Source of the DNA: Geobacteraceae bacterium
GTDB lineage: Bacteria > Desulfobacterota > Desulfuromonadia > Geobacterales > Pseudopelobacteraceae
Assembly (NCBI GenBank): GCA_013336525.1
Contig: JAAXTM010000009.1
Span: 60,778 to 124,777 of the forward strand
Direction of reading: 5' to 3'
Length of the DNA stretch: 64,000 nt
In this document: piece by piece, positions 1 to 8,952 of the stretch
Numbering within the stretch: the first letter of the stretch is position 1
Layout of the letters: every line of letters starts with the position of its first letter
Notes under the pieces: model-generated
What the model saw: only the letters and a program-made list of their open reading frames with translations
Databases searched by the model: none
What the model was told of the DNA's origin: nothing
Translations under genes and position numbers: made by a program

Positions 1-2487
1 GAACTGGAAATGCAGAACGAGGAACTCCGCAACATACAAAAAGAACTGGAGATTTCCCGGGCACGTTACCGTGAACTGTATGATCGGGTACCGATCGGTT
101 ATTTAACCATTGACGAGCAGGGACTTGTTCTGGAATCAAATCTGACCGCTGCTTCCATGTTGGCTGTCGAGCGCAGTAAGCTCGCCAATCAACCGCTTTG
201 TCGTTACATTCTTCCTGAAGACCGGGACATTTTCCTCCACTGCTACCAAAGACTTGTGGATACGGGTAAACATCAATCCTGCGAGTTCCGGATGCTGCGA
301 TTTGATGGCGACCAACTTTGGATACAAATGGAGACATCATTAGGGCCTGTTTCTGAGGCGAAGTCCCAGTTCTGTTACGCAGTACTCATCGATATTTCAG
401 ATAAAAAACAGTTGGAGCATTTGAGGGAACGCGAGCTTGTTTTTAGAAAGGCGCAGCAAATCGGTCGGTTAGGCGCCTGGATATTTGACGTGGCCACCAA
501 CAAGCTGATCTGGTCTGATGAAATTTATCGTATTTTCGGCTTGCGGCGTCAGAAAAGTGCAGCCACTTATGATGAGCTTCACGATGTTGTGGACCCTGAA
601 AACAGAAAGTATTTGTTAAATTCGGAATATTTTGAGTCAATACAGGACGGTAAAGATGTCTACGAGATTGAGCGCCAGGTTATATGCAGGGAAACGGGCC
701 AAATTCGTCACGTCCTGGAAAAATGTGAACATATAAGAGATTCTTCAGGCAATGTAATCCGTTCTGAAGGCATCGTACAAGATGTCACCGTTAGCAAACA
801 GAAGGAGGAGGCTCTGCGGGCCAGTGAAGCCCGCTACCATTCAATTGTTGAAGATCAGACAGAGCTGATTTACCGCTATCTGCCGGACGGTATAATTTCT
901 TTTGCTAACAGGGCGTTTGCAAGATATTACGGCATGAAACAGGCCAAAATCGTTAATAGCAAGTTTGCCCCTAATATCCCGGAAAAGGATCTGGCAATAG
1001 TAGTGCGCTGCTGTGCGAAAATAAGTCTGGGTAATCCTGTTGTAGCTTTTACTCATCGAATAATAAACGCTGAGGGTGAAGTAAGATGGCAGCGTTGGAC
1101 ACATCGGGGCATTTATGCTTCTGATGGCAGCTTAACCGAATATCAGGCTGTCGGTTTCGATATCACCGAACATAAGCTGTCAGAGATGATTATGCAGGCC
1201 CGCATGAAAATTAGTGATTGTCAATTTGTCGATTCACTTGAGCAGATGCTGAAGAACGTTCTGGATGAGGCAGAAGAACTGACAGAAAGCCGAATCGGAT
1301 TTTTTCATTTTCTTGAGGCCGACCAGGAAACATTATCCCTGCAAACATGGTCTAGCAGGACCCTGGCTACGTTCTGTACCGCCGCTGGCGAAGGTCAGCA
1401 TTACCCTCTCGACAGGGCCGGAGTCTGGGCAGATTGTATTCGTGAAAAAAGACCGATTATCCATAATAGTTATGAGGCATTACCTCACCGCAAAGGTTTG
1501 CCCCCTGGACATGCCACGATTTTACGAGAACTCACGATCCCGGTATTTAGAAATAATCTGATAGTTGCCGTTTTGGGAGTAGGAAACAAATCTTCTGATT
1601 ACACCAGCCAGGATATTGCAACCGTACAGAATTTTGCTAATCTTGCCTGGGATATTATTGATCGGAACAGGTCTGTGCTGGCTCTTAAGCAGGCACGTGA
1701 CGAACTGGAGTCAAAAGTTACGGAGAGAACAATATCCCTTACCCTGGCGCACGAACAGATGGAGAAAATATCTTTTGAGCTGGTCTGGGCAGAGGAGAGG
1801 GAACGGGAACGTATTGCCGGTGAGCTGCACGACCGTGTGGGGCAGTCTCTGCTGTTGGCAAAAATGAAGCTGGATGCCTTGGCGGAGAGCCTTTCAGCAG
1901 ACGCGAGCGGTAGATACGCTGAGGAAGCCGCAGAACTTGTTCAAACCTCAATCCACGACATTCGGACACTTACCTTCAGGATGCGACCACCTGTTTTGGA
2001 TACGGCAGGAATCGAAACCTCACTGGAGTGGCTCTGTGCATCAGTCCGGGAAGATTACAATCTTCAAGTCTCTTTTTCAAGCGATTGCCAACCCAAGCCA
2101 TTATTGTCTCAGGAAGCCAGTTATTCATTATATCAGGCTGTGCGGGAACTCCTGCTGAATGTAGTTAAACATGCAAAGACAGAAAAAGCGCGACTTACTA
2201 TGGAAACTGATCACAATTCGATTGTCGTGACCGTTGTCGATAATGGTATCGGCATCAACCGGCCTGATTCTGTTTTAAAACAGGTCAACAGCGGCTATGG
2301 CCTTTATAATGTTCGTCTGAGAGTCCAACAGATGGGCGGCAGCTTTTCAGTCGAGTCTGCGCCCGGAAACGGGACCTCAGCGACAATAATATTACCGATG
2401 ACAGAGAACGTTACAGGTGAACAGGAGCATGCATGCGAACAACAATTCTGCTTGTGGACGACCACCCAGTCTTCCGTGAAGGCCTAA
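1..2487 (+). CDS. PAS-PAS-PAS-GAF sensor histidine kinase, 5' end outside window
   Basis: This is a cytoplasmic-type sensor kinase that would phosphorylate the response regulator encoded next to it. The frame is open from base 1, and the first residues (ELEMQNEELR) form the coiled coil that usually precedes a PAS domain in such kinases, so the true start lies upstream. Counting from the Met at base 10: PAS at about 19-138, PAS at about 147-265, PAS at about 272-390, GAF at about 405-560. A HisKA_3 dimerisation region follows, with the phospho-acceptor His607 in GELHDRVGQ. The HATPase domain carries RELLLNVVKHA (N box), DNGIGI (G1) and GYGLYNVRLRVQQMGG (G2). No membrane segment is visible in the part present. 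The HisKA_3 type matches a NarL-class partner. The signal is unknown; PAS and GAF domains often bind haem, flavin or small ligands. The 3' end overlaps the regulator gene by 55 bases. Confidence 0.93.
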   Translation, partial: ELEMQNEELRNIQKELEISRARYRELYDRVPIGYLTIDEQGLVLESNLTAASMLAVERSKLANQPLCRYILPEDRDIFLHCYQRLVDTGKHQSCEFRMLRFDGDQLWIQMETSLGPVSEAKSQFCYAVLIDISDKKQLEHLRERELVFRKAQQIGRLGAWIFDVATNKLIWSDEIYRIFGLRRQKSAATYDELHDVVDPENRKYLLNSEYFESIQDGKDVYEIERQVICRETGQIRHVLEKCEHIRDSSGNVIRSEGIVQDVTVSKQKEEALRASEARYHSIVEDQTELIYRYLPDGIISFANRAFARYYGMKQAKIVNSKFAPNIPEKDLAIVVRCCAKISLGNPVVAFTHRIINAEGEVRWQRWTHRGIYASDGSLTEYQAVGFDITEHKLSEMIMQARMKISDCQFVDSLEQMLKNVLDEAEELTESRIGFFHFLEADQETLSLQTWSSRTLATFCTAAGEGQHYPLDRAGVWADCIREKRPIIHNSYEALPHRKGLPPGHATILRELTIPVFRNNLIVAVLGVGNKSSDYTSQDIATVQNFANLAWDIIDRNRSVLALKQARDELESKVTERTISLTLAHEQMEKISFELVWAEERERERIAGELHDRVGQSLLLAKMKLDALAESLSADASGRYAEEAAELVQTSIHDIRTLTFRMRPPVLDTAGIETSLEWLCASVREDYNLQVSFSSDCQPKPLLSQEASYSLYQAVRELLLNVVKHAKTEKARLTMETDHNSIVVTVVDNGIGINRPDSVLKQVNSGYGLYNVRLRVQQMGGSFSVESAPGNGTSATIILPMTENVTGEQEHACEQQFCLWTTTQSSVKA

Positions 2488-3086
2488 GGGCGCTGATCGA
2501 TAAAAGTGGCACGTCACAGGTAATAGCTGAAGCTGGAAATGGTTTAGATGCGGTTCGACTAGCCGGTGAGTTGAAGCCTGATCTGGTCATAATGGACCTG
2601 ACGATGCCAATAATGAACGGTATTGATGCAACCCGCGAGATTACAAATAGTCATCCTGAAATCAAAGTGCTGGTGCTTTCAATGGAAAGCGATAGATTCT
2701 TTGTGGTGGAATCTCTTAAAGCCGGTGCCATGGGGTATCTTTTAAAAGATGCCGCTTTTGCTGAACTTGCCGATGCAATTGATACAGTCGTCAATGGCGA
2801 AACCTATCTCCCGAGGAAGGTTTCAACTCTGGTGGTTAAAGAGTTTCTGCAGTGCATACCAGAAGATATTGCCCCTGTTTATCAAAGCCTTACCCCACGC
2901 GAACGGGAGATTCTCCAGCTGATTGCCGATGGAAAGTGCATCAAGGAGATTGCCAGCCTTTTGGACGTTAGCAATAAAACCGTGGAAAACCAGCGGCATG
3001 CTGTCATGCAGAAACTCCAGCTTTTCAGTGTGGCTGAGCTGACCAAATTTGCTGTACGCCACGGATTGTCCTCCCTCACAAAGTAA
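2433..3086 (+). CDS. NarL/FixJ-family response regulator
   Basis: This is a two-component transcription regulator of 217 residues, full length for the NarL/LuxR class. The receiver domain (about 1-120) has the acidic pair Asp9/Asp10 in LLVDDHP, the phospho-acceptor Asp55 in VIMDLTMP and the conserved Lys105 in YLLKDA. The C-terminal LuxR-type helix-turn-helix spans about 150-205 (LTPREREILQLIADG, then SNKTVENQRHAVMQKL). Its ATG lies inside the kinase gene in another frame (55-base overlap), which indicates co-translation and makes the kinase its probable partner. Target genes are not evident. The next confident gene is about 800 bases downstream. Confidence 0.94.
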   Translation: MRTTILLVDDHPVFREGLRALIDKSGTSQVIAEAGNGLDAVRLAGELKPDLVIMDLTMPIMNGIDATREITNSHPEIKVLVLSMESDRFFVVESLKAGAMGYLLKDAAFAELADAIDTVVNGETYLPRKVSTLVVKEFLQCIPEDIAPVYQSLTPREREILQLIADGKCIKEIASLLDVSNKTVENQRHAVMQKLQLFSVAELTKFAVRHGLSSLTK

Positions 3087-3882
3087 CCCCCCCAAAATAT
3101 AGTCATCTCGCCATCGGCTGGTATATTTTGTAACCATGTTTACGAAAAGCCCTATGGATTCTTTGTTTGACTTAATCCAAAATGACATTAGGTTGTATAA
3201 GTTCCCTCATGAAATTCTCCTGTAAAAAAACAAGAATAATTTCTATCGTACTAATGGCAGAAGGGAGGATGGTATGCAAGGTGACAGCCCTCACGACAAA
3301 ATCGAAGTCCAGAATTCCTTGTCCACCACTTCTTCGTGTCAACAATTTCACGGACAATTGGCGATGCAAAGCGGGAATGTACAATCGGCCTTTGCTGATG
3401 AACGGGTAAAATGGGTATACGGAAACATCTATGAATGTCTTCAGCATGATGTGAGATGCAGCCGCAGGATACTTTTCGGTTCCAACTATTATTGCGGGTG
3501 GCTGCTGAATGATGATTTAGTCAGATTTGACCATGAACTGCCCTGCTCTGACAGGGGATAGGAGAGTGTTTATGTTGGGTGAGCAAAGGAACGTCTTCTC
3601 AGATCAGTTATTGACCCCTAACGAAGTACATTTTGGGCCCGGAGTACAATCTTGCAAAAGTTTATGCAGAACGAGCCCTCTTATCGACGATTTTTACCTG
3701 TGCCTAACAAGCAGGTCTGAATGTGAACATGCATTCTCTTACGGTTCAAGCTACTTATGCAGATCTTCGGAACGACACAAATATTCGCGACGAACGTAAT
3801 AAACATAAAAAAGCCAAGAATTATAGTCACCTGCAGATTGCCGGAATGGTCCGGATTTTGAGATTTTTGAGGAGGCAAGCAA
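3087..3882. other. 796-base gap without a convincing gene
   Basis: Between the regulator and the small conserved protein lies about 0.8 kb with several short overlapping frames on both strands and no recognisable domain. Two + strand frames have a plausible ribosome site: one at 3274 (listed separately) and one at 3572-3799 (75 codons, with a GGAG-containing site about 8 bases upstream). Neither product is recognised. The stretch could be decayed coding DNA, or a long leader or small-RNA locus. No clear terminator hairpin was seen after the regulator. Confidence 0.5.
3274..3561 (+). CDS. possible small hypothetical protein
   Basis: A 95-codon frame starts with ATG a few bases after a strong purine-rich site (GGGAGG at about 3265-3270). 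The product has no signal peptide, no membrane segment and no motif I recognise. It contains five scattered cysteines and ends in a polar tail. The ribosome site is the only positive evidence. Length and composition do not separate it from chance in this poorly coding gap, so the call is weak. Confidence 0.25.
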   Translation: MQGDSPHDKIEVQNSLSTTSSCQQFHGQLAMQSGNVQSAFADERVKWVYGNIYECLQHDVRCSRRILFGSNYYCGWLLNDDLVRFDHELPCSDRG

Positions 3883-4092
3883 ATGATCGGTGTAATAAAA
3901 AATAACTTTAACAAGGAATTTGTTAATGAGCATGCTCTTGATAATCTGATTGCTGCAGATAAAATTATCGCCTTCAACCGTTCAAAGGAGTGGGCTGTTG
4001 TGGGCAGGGATTCAGTACGGAAACTGAATACTTATTATCCGGAAGGAGAGAGGCGGCGGATAACTTACGGTAATGATTTCATCATGAAATGA
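3883..4092 (+). CDS. small conserved protein of Geobacter type, function unknown
   Basis: This is a 69-residue cytosolic-looking protein. Its centre, DKIIAFNRSKEWAVVGRDSV followed by YYPEGERR, matches a pattern I associate with a family of short proteins common in Geobacter genomes (an IIAF.RS..W..VG.D..R core and a basic ERR end). No function is known to me. The start is well supported by GAGGAGG a few bases upstream of the ATG. It lies 42 bases before a tri-haem cytochrome gene on the same strand and may be co-transcribed with it. Confidence 0.75.
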   Translation: MIGVIKNNFNKEFVNEHALDNLIAADKIIAFNRSKEWAVVGRDSVRKLNTYYPEGERRRITYGNDFIMK

Positions 4093-4134
4093 ATTTTGCT
4101 ATACGGTTTCTGCGAATATTTCTGGAGATAAATT

Positions 4135-4443
4135 ATGAAGATGATGATGAGTAGTATTATTCTGATACTGGTCGCATCCAATTCATTTGCTGCGGACACT
4201 CTCATTTTTAAACATGGTGTGCTTTTTGACCACAAAGGGCATCAGAGCGAAAGAGTAGGTGTATGCACCGTATGCCATAACGAACCGGTTGGAAAAATTG
4301 ACGGGTTCGGTAAGGAGTGGGCTCATAAAAACTGTATTAATTGTCACATCCTGCTCAACAAGGGTCTTCCGGATAATTGCGGTGGATGCCACAGGACGAT
4401 GGGGCAGAAAACAAAAAGTATTTTAGCCATGTTCCCGCATTGA
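4135..4443 (+). CDS. periplasmic tri-haem cytochrome c (c7/c3-like)
   Basis: This 102-residue precursor has a signal peptide of about 20 residues ending in SNSFA before ADT, so the protein is exported to the periplasm. Three haem-binding CXXCH motifs follow: CTVCH, CINCH and CGGCH. Extra histidines in FDHKGH and WAHKN are placed to act as distal ligands, as in bis-His cytochromes of the c7/c3 class. Such proteins carry electrons across the periplasm in metal- and sulfur-reducing bacteria. The spacing between haem motifs differs from the classic c7 protein PpcA and fits the broader cytochrome c3-like family. The gene converges on the TPR gene with only 49 bases between them and no clear terminator. 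Confidence 0.88.
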   Translation: MKMMMSSIILILVASNSFAADTLIFKHGVLFDHKGHQSERVGVCTVCHNEPVGKIDGFGKEWAHKNCINCHILLNKGLPDNCGGCHRTMGQKTKSILAMFPH

Positions 4444-4492
4444 TTGGTGTCCCGCCCGACTCGGGTCTGAAATGAATGTGGTTGGGATACGA

Positions 4493-6268
4493 TCAAAAAT
4501 CCTTAAAATCATCGTCTGAAAAATCAAGTGGATCAGAGATGTTTGCACTGCTAAGACGTGAACGGATATCCCTGAAGTCCGGATCTGTTGCATATATTTC
4601 GTTCAGAAGGAGGTTTGCGTCCTCTGTTTTTCCAGCAGCTTCGTATCCTGTTGACAGTTCATATTTTACTGCGCAGCTTTCCTGTTCGCTTAACTCTGAT
4701 TTTAGGAGTACCAGTAGCATAGTGATGGATTTTTCCAACTCTCCTCGCTCCCTTAGACATGCGCACTGCATTATCAGGCATTCCACTCTTCGCGATGCGT
4801 CCTGCGAAGCCTGCCGAAACTCGTTAATAGCCTCGTCGTATAAACCCATCTCTTTGAATGCCTGACCCAGGTCGAAATGTGACTGGGCATCAGAGTTGTC
4901 TCCATCGTTGCCAAATTTTACACCTCTTGGAGCGGTGGTGATGGTGTCAAACAAGTCTCCGATAGAGTCTGAAAAGTTGTCAGGTGTTGAAGCAGTACTG
5001 CTTTCCTGGTCAAATGAATCAAAAGGAGAGTCGAAATCAATTTCAATATCAATCTCTTCTTCAGTCAGTTGACCCGTGTCAGCAACAACTTCAGAAGGTA
5101 CAGGTGCTTCGACGACTGGAGGGGTGAAGCCTGGAACTGTTTTCTGTTCAGAAGGGGTATCGCTGAGAAAAGGGGAGGAGTCTTGTACGCCGCCGGAAAT
5201 ATAATTAAGTGATTGCAGCTTTGCTGTGATTGAGAGAACTTCACTCTCATTGCCGTCTTCGGTGGCAACCCTTCTTAACCCCTCCAGAACTCGGATGTTT
5301 ATCGGGGCAATCTCGTCAAGAGATTGATATATGTCTTTCAGCTGTTGCAGAAAACCGGAAGAAATAAGGAACTTTTCATGTTTGTCAAGCAGTTCCAGTG
5401 CCCCTGTAAAATCTTTCTCTGCAGTAAGAGACGAGATAAGTCCGAGTATCGCAGCAGGTTCTGTCGGAAAAAAATTAAGATAATGCTGATAGGCTATCTT
5501 GACCCTCTGTGGTTGTCCAAGTGATTGATAGGCAAGTACCACCAAATCCCAGACACGTTTATTCTTTGGATCGCTGCGAAGCAGCCCCTGCAGGTGGTCT
5601 ATGGTAGATGCAGCATTGCCTTGACTGATCTGCTCGGTTAGTACCTCGAGAATGAAGTCCGGTTTGTCAGGGAAAAGCTGCTGAACACGGGAACAGACTT
5701 TGGAAAGTGTCGCATTGTCACGGCGCTCCAAAAGCAGTGAGGCCGTTTTTGAAAATACGGCGTATGAATCTTCCTTCTTTTCCTGCTTTAGGCAGGCCTC
5801 GGCAAATTTAATTTTTATCGGTATATTCAGAGGGTCAACACTTTGCATCTTGTCCAGTATGGCAAGTGCCTCGGGGATATTGCCGGCATTTTCGTGGAAC
5901 TCATATACAGTTTTGTATTCAGTAAGCGAATTTGCGATTAAGCCATGTTTACCGTACAGCTCTGCGAGCGTCAGGGATAGTGAAATGTCCTCCGGAAAAA
6001 GCTTTTGCACCTGTTTGTAGACAGCGACAGCTTTCAGATAGAACCCGCTCTTTGAAAAATGCTTGCCTATTGTCTCCAGCTCTTTGCGGGCATCAATATT
6101 TCGCCCACATTTAATTAAAAGCTCGGCCAGTTTCTGCCGCTGGTTAATGGCGGAAGGATCCAATGCCAATATCTGTTCGTAGACTTTGGCGGCCTTATCA
6201 AACTGATAACGCTGCGCAAACTTTTGAGCTTCTTCAATCAGTTGGTCTTTTTTTGTTTTAGGCGCCAT
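4493..6268 (-). CDS. TPR-repeat protein
   Basis: This is a soluble protein of 591 residues built mainly of tetratricopeptide-like helical pairs. Repeats run from about residue 10 to 340 (for example FDKAAKVYEQILALDPSA) and again at about 460-570 (LGQAFKEMGLYDEAINEFRQ). Between them is an acidic, low-complexity linker (about 370-450, rich in Glu, Asp, Ser and Pro). It is presumably a scaffold for protein-protein contacts; no enzymatic motif is seen. The start is set at ATG 6268, which has GAGGA six bases upstream. A TTG four codons earlier overlaps that ribosome site and is unlikely. The arrangement resembles long TPR proteins linked to pilus or motility functions in related bacteria, but nothing here proves that role. 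Confidence 0.88.
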   Translation of the reverse strand: MAPKTKKDQLIEEAQKFAQRYQFDKAAKVYEQILALDPSAINQRQKLAELLIKCGRNIDARKELETIGKHFSKSGFYLKAVAVYKQVQKLFPEDISLSLTLAELYGKHGLIANSLTEYKTVYEFHENAGNIPEALAILDKMQSVDPLNIPIKIKFAEACLKQEKKEDSYAVFSKTASLLLERRDNATLSKVCSRVQQLFPDKPDFILEVLTEQISQGNAASTIDHLQGLLRSDPKNKRVWDLVVLAYQSLGQPQRVKIAYQHYLNFFPTEPAAILGLISSLTAEKDFTGALELLDKHEKFLISSGFLQQLKDIYQSLDEIAPINIRVLEGLRRVATEDGNESEVLSITAKLQSLNYISGGVQDSSPFLSDTPSEQKTVPGFTPPVVEAPVPSEVVADTGQLTEEEIDIEIDFDSPFDSFDQESSTASTPDNFSDSIGDLFDTITTAPRGVKFGNDGDNSDAQSHFDLGQAFKEMGLYDEAINEFRQASQDASRRVECLIMQCACLRERGELEKSITMLLVLLKSELSEQESCAVKYELSTGYEAAGKTEDANLLLNEIYATDPDFRDIRSRLSSANISDPLDFSDDDFKDF

Positions 6269-6414
6269 CGATTTCCTCAAGCCTGCTGTGCTAAAAAATG
6301 TTCAAACATTAATGATATTACATCTTTTCACAACTACTGTAACAGCGTTAGTTTGTCAAGCTTAATATCTTGGTTATATTGGGATAATCCCTGTTTTATG
6401 CGGTTTATTTTGCT

Positions 6415-6443
6415 TTGACATGGCCTCAAAAATCCTTTACGGT
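6415..6443 (+). promoter_or_regulatory. candidate sigma-70 promoter
   Basis: TTGACA at 6415-6420, a 17-base spacer and a weak -10 (TACGGT, 6438-6443) lie about 85 bases before the gene at 6528. The same word, TTTGACATG, occurs before the paralogous gene at 46621 (46553-46561), which supports a shared control element. The -10 match is poor. Confidence 0.3.
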
Positions 6444-6527
6444 GCTCAAAATAATCAAGCTTTTGTCCATACTGTAAAATAGCACGAACATGTGTTTGGA
6501 TGTACTAATTTATCCGGAGGCCTTGGA

Positions 6528-7481
6528 ATGCGTGTACTGCCGAAAGCAAATCCGCTTTATGAAAAAGTATCTGCTAATAAAATTGTTATTTCAGATGTGC
6601 TTGAAAAACTCGGAAAGGGTGGTTTTACCGGGTACATTCATCATTCGGCTCCGGAGCATGAATTCTATGGGATCTTTGCAAAAGGGAAGCTGCTGTGCGC
6701 TGTAAGCAACGATGACGGGCGAGACAAAACCGGTTTTGAAGCACTTGTGCTTTTGTTTGATAAAGTAGTCTCTGGCGGTGGTGAAATAAATGTGTATCGC
6801 ATGACGACCGATCTTGCTGTATGTGCGCATGCTCTGGCCCTTGGTACTCGTCTTTTTGATGGTGAAGAAGTGAGGCAAGTGGATATCAAGGGAATACTGG
6901 CCCGCCTGAAAGCTCAGAACACAAACGGGGTTGTCCGTTTTTATACCCCTGAACATTCGGCCATGATATTTTACAAAGATGGCCTGCCGCTAGGTTTTTA
7001 TTACGATGGAGCCCGTAAGATCGAATCATCCTCCGAGGAATCTCGAAAAATAGCGGCACTCCCAGGTGCGCGTTTCGAAATTTGTACAACAAAGACTCTT
7101 GATGAGCTTATGCAGTACGATCTGTTACAGATGGTTAACTTGCAAAAACTGTGGGAATCAGCACAGTCCAGGAACGTTCCGCAACGCCCGAAAGAAGATG
7201 TCCTCCCTATATTATTTTCAGGAATCAGTGAACAGAGTCTGTTTGGGCTTGTGGATGATATTTCTGAAGTGGCTGCAGCGTATCTGTCCAGAGAGGGCCG
7301 TGTTATTGTCGAAAAAAGAATCAAGGAGCTGGGAGGCCCATCGCTATTGCTCGACGATGCGAAGCGCACTCTCTTTCTTGCCCAGGTAGAGGCTGATGCT
7401 GTAGCGAGTGATCCTAACGCCCGTGTTGATGAAATGGTGGACCTTATGAAATCAGAAATTGTTGGCCGCTTTGCAGTTTAG
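6528..7481 (+). CDS. protein of unknown function, paralog of the one at 46621
   Basis: This 317-residue cytosolic protein is clearly related along most of its length to the protein at 46621-47586. Shared stretches include LPK..PL.E at the N-terminus, GGFTGY versus GAFTGY, DTGFEAL-like, and EHSAMIFYKDG with LGF, then SSEES.KIA.LPGA. The first half has the alternating Gly/hydrophobic pattern (GIFAKGKLLCAV) seen in DUF4388-like domains of gliding and motility proteins; I infer only a loose resemblance. The start is ATG 6528, with CCGGAGG nine bases upstream. A GTG 12 codons earlier has no ribosome site, and the paralog also begins at LPK. The function is unknown. Confidence 0.8.
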   Translation: MRVLPKANPLYEKVSANKIVISDVLEKLGKGGFTGYIHHSAPEHEFYGIFAKGKLLCAVSNDDGRDKTGFEALVLLFDKVVSGGGEINVYRMTTDLAVCAHALALGTRLFDGEEVRQVDIKGILARLKAQNTNGVVRFYTPEHSAMIFYKDGLPLGFYYDGARKIESSSEESRKIAALPGARFEICTTKTLDELMQYDLLQMVNLQKLWESAQSRNVPQRPKEDVLPILFSGISEQSLFGLVDDISEVAAAYLSREGRVIVEKRIKELGGPSLLLDDAKRTLFLAQVEADAVASDPNARVDEMVDLMKSEIVGRFAV

Positions 7482-7497
7482 TACGATAGGCAAAAGG

Positions 7498-7526
7498 TTT
7501 CTGTGTATTTTATGCAGAAATTTTTT
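7498..7526 (+). terminator. rho-independent terminator
   Basis: TTTCTG (7498-7503) pairs with CAGAAA (7515-7520). Weaker inner pairs extend the stem, and six T residues follow. It is placed 17 bases after the stop of the gene ending at 7481. Confidence 0.6.
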
Positions 7527-7583
7527 AGTGAATGAGCTTATCTTGTATATCAGGACTAGTAAGTTCTTTAGCAGAGTCTGATA

Positions 7584-8213
7584 GTGCACGTTCAGGAAAT
7601 CCTTAAAGAGTATCTGGAGCTGCACGGATATTGGGTGCTGTTTATCGGCACTTTTCTGGAAGGTGAAGCAATACTGCTTCTTGCCGGTTTTATTGCCTTT
7701 CAGGGGTATTTGAATATTCTGGGCGTTATATGTACCGCCTGGGCAGGATCTTTCCTGGGAGACCAATTCTATTTTTACCTCGGCCGCTTCAAAGGGAGGG
7801 GGCTGCTCAAGCGTTTCCATTTTATTGCACGTAAATTTCGTGAAGCACTCAAGCTGATCGAAAAATACGGGAATTTTGTGGCGTTCATCTCCCGTTTTAC
7901 CTATGGTTTCAGAATAGTACTGCCTATAATCCTCGGCATAACCAATCTTGCTCCCCGCACATTCCTCTGGATAAATCTGGTCAGTGCTCTCACGTGGGCG
8001 GTTGTCTTTTCTCTGGGGGGCTACCTGTTCGGTAAAAGTGCTTCGCTGCTACTTGATAATGTCAGCAACTATGAACATTACCTTGTTCTCGCCCTGTTTG
8101 GCTTCATCTTTACGGCGTGGTGCGTTCATGCCTATCATGTCTGGAAACTCAAAAAGCCGGCAAGAGAACGGCTGGCGCGGATACGTAACATACATATTTC
8201 ACGAAAAGGGTAA
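7584..8213 (+). CDS. DedA-family inner-membrane protein
   Basis: This is a 209-residue polytopic membrane protein of the DedA (SNARE-associated/VTT) family. Members act in membrane lipid homeostasis, and several are undecaprenyl-phosphate or phospholipid carriers. Family features are FLEGEAILLLAG near the N-terminus, SFLGDQFYFYLGR, and SRFTYGFRIVLPIILG, whose basic residues fit the DedA R...G pattern. At least four hydrophobic segments are present. The GTG at 7584 has no strong ribosome site, so the start is less certain. The next gene begins four bases after its stop, suggesting coupling. Confidence 0.9.
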   Translation: MHVQEILKEYLELHGYWVLFIGTFLEGEAILLLAGFIAFQGYLNILGVICTAWAGSFLGDQFYFYLGRFKGRGLLKRFHFIARKFREALKLIEKYGNFVAFISRFTYGFRIVLPIILGITNLAPRTFLWINLVSALTWAVVFSLGGYLFGKSASLLLDNVSNYEHYLVLALFGFIFTAWCVHAYHVWKLKKPARERLARIRNIHISRKG

Positions 8214-8217
8214 AATT

Positions 8218-8952
8218 TTGAACAAGGATATTATAATCATTCTGGTTGAACCTCAATCACCCGGTAACATCGGTATGGCCTGCCGGGCCATGAAAAATAT
8301 GGGCCTAACTCAGCTGAGAATTGTAAAAGGGTGTGACCGTTTTGACTCGGAATCACTCAAATTTGCTGTTGCCGCACGGGATCTGCTCGAATCGGCACAG
8401 GTTTTTCCCGATCTGGCTTCAGCCATGGCGGATTGTACCCTAACGGTGGGTACGACCCGTCGTCACGGCAAATACCGCCAGGAGATTCTTTCTCCATCAG
8501 AGGTGTCCGGTCGTTTCAGGGAACAGGTTGCCTCTGACTGCCGGGCGGCTTTAGTTTTCGGGCGTGAGGACAGCGGCCTGACAACCGAAGAGCTCTCCCT
8601 CTGTCGCTGGCACGCCACTATTCCGACTTCCAGTGAATATGGTTCGCTCAATCTGGCCCAGTCGGTACTGCTTTTTTGCTATGAACTTGGCAAGGCATCC
8701 GAGTCAGTTAGTGTGGGGCGACCGTTTGAGATGGCAAAATCCGAGGAGATGGAGGCGCTTTTTTCTCACTTTCACGCTTCTCTAAACAAAATCGGTTTTC
8801 TGAACGAGCAAAATCCGGAGCATATGATGCGCTCGCTGCGGCGAATCTTTTTTAGGGCGAATCTTGATAGTCGTGAAGTCACCGTGCTGCGCGGGATGTT
8901 GACACAGATTGATTGGGCCAGCTCAGCTTTTGACGGGAGGAAACGTTCGTGA
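8218..8952 (+). CDS. trmJ: TrmJ-like tRNA/rRNA 2'-O-methyltransferase (SPOUT class)
   Basis: This is a 244-residue RNA ribose methyltransferase using S-adenosylmethionine. TrmJ methylates position 32 of tRNAs. SPOUT motifs are visible: VEPQSPGNIGMACRAMKNMG, then TTRRHGKYR, ALVFGREDSGL and the trefoil-knot motif SSEYGSLNLAQSVLL. The frame is open far upstream, but homology begins at NKDIIIILVEP, so the TTG at 8218 is the best start; it has a weak GGG-containing site. The gene ends by overlapping the next start by four bases (GTGA). The exact RNA substrate cannot be read from the sequence, and other TrmH/SpoU family members share these motifs. Confidence 0.9.
   Translation: MNKDIIIILVEPQSPGNIGMACRAMKNMGLTQLRIVKGCDRFDSESLKFAVAARDLLESAQVFPDLASAMADCTLTVGTTRRHGKYRQEILSPSEVSGRFREQVASDCRAALVFGREDSGLTTEELSLCRWHATIPTSSEYGSLNLAQSVLLFCYELGKASESVSVGRPFEMAKSEEMEALFSHFHASLNKIGFLNEQNPEHMMRSLRRIFFRANLDSREVTVLRGMLTQIDWASSAFDGRKRS

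Noticed and set aside
7984..8217. Upstream extension of the TrmJ frame
   Set aside because: The frame is open but overlaps the DedA gene, and family similarity begins only after the TTG at 8218.
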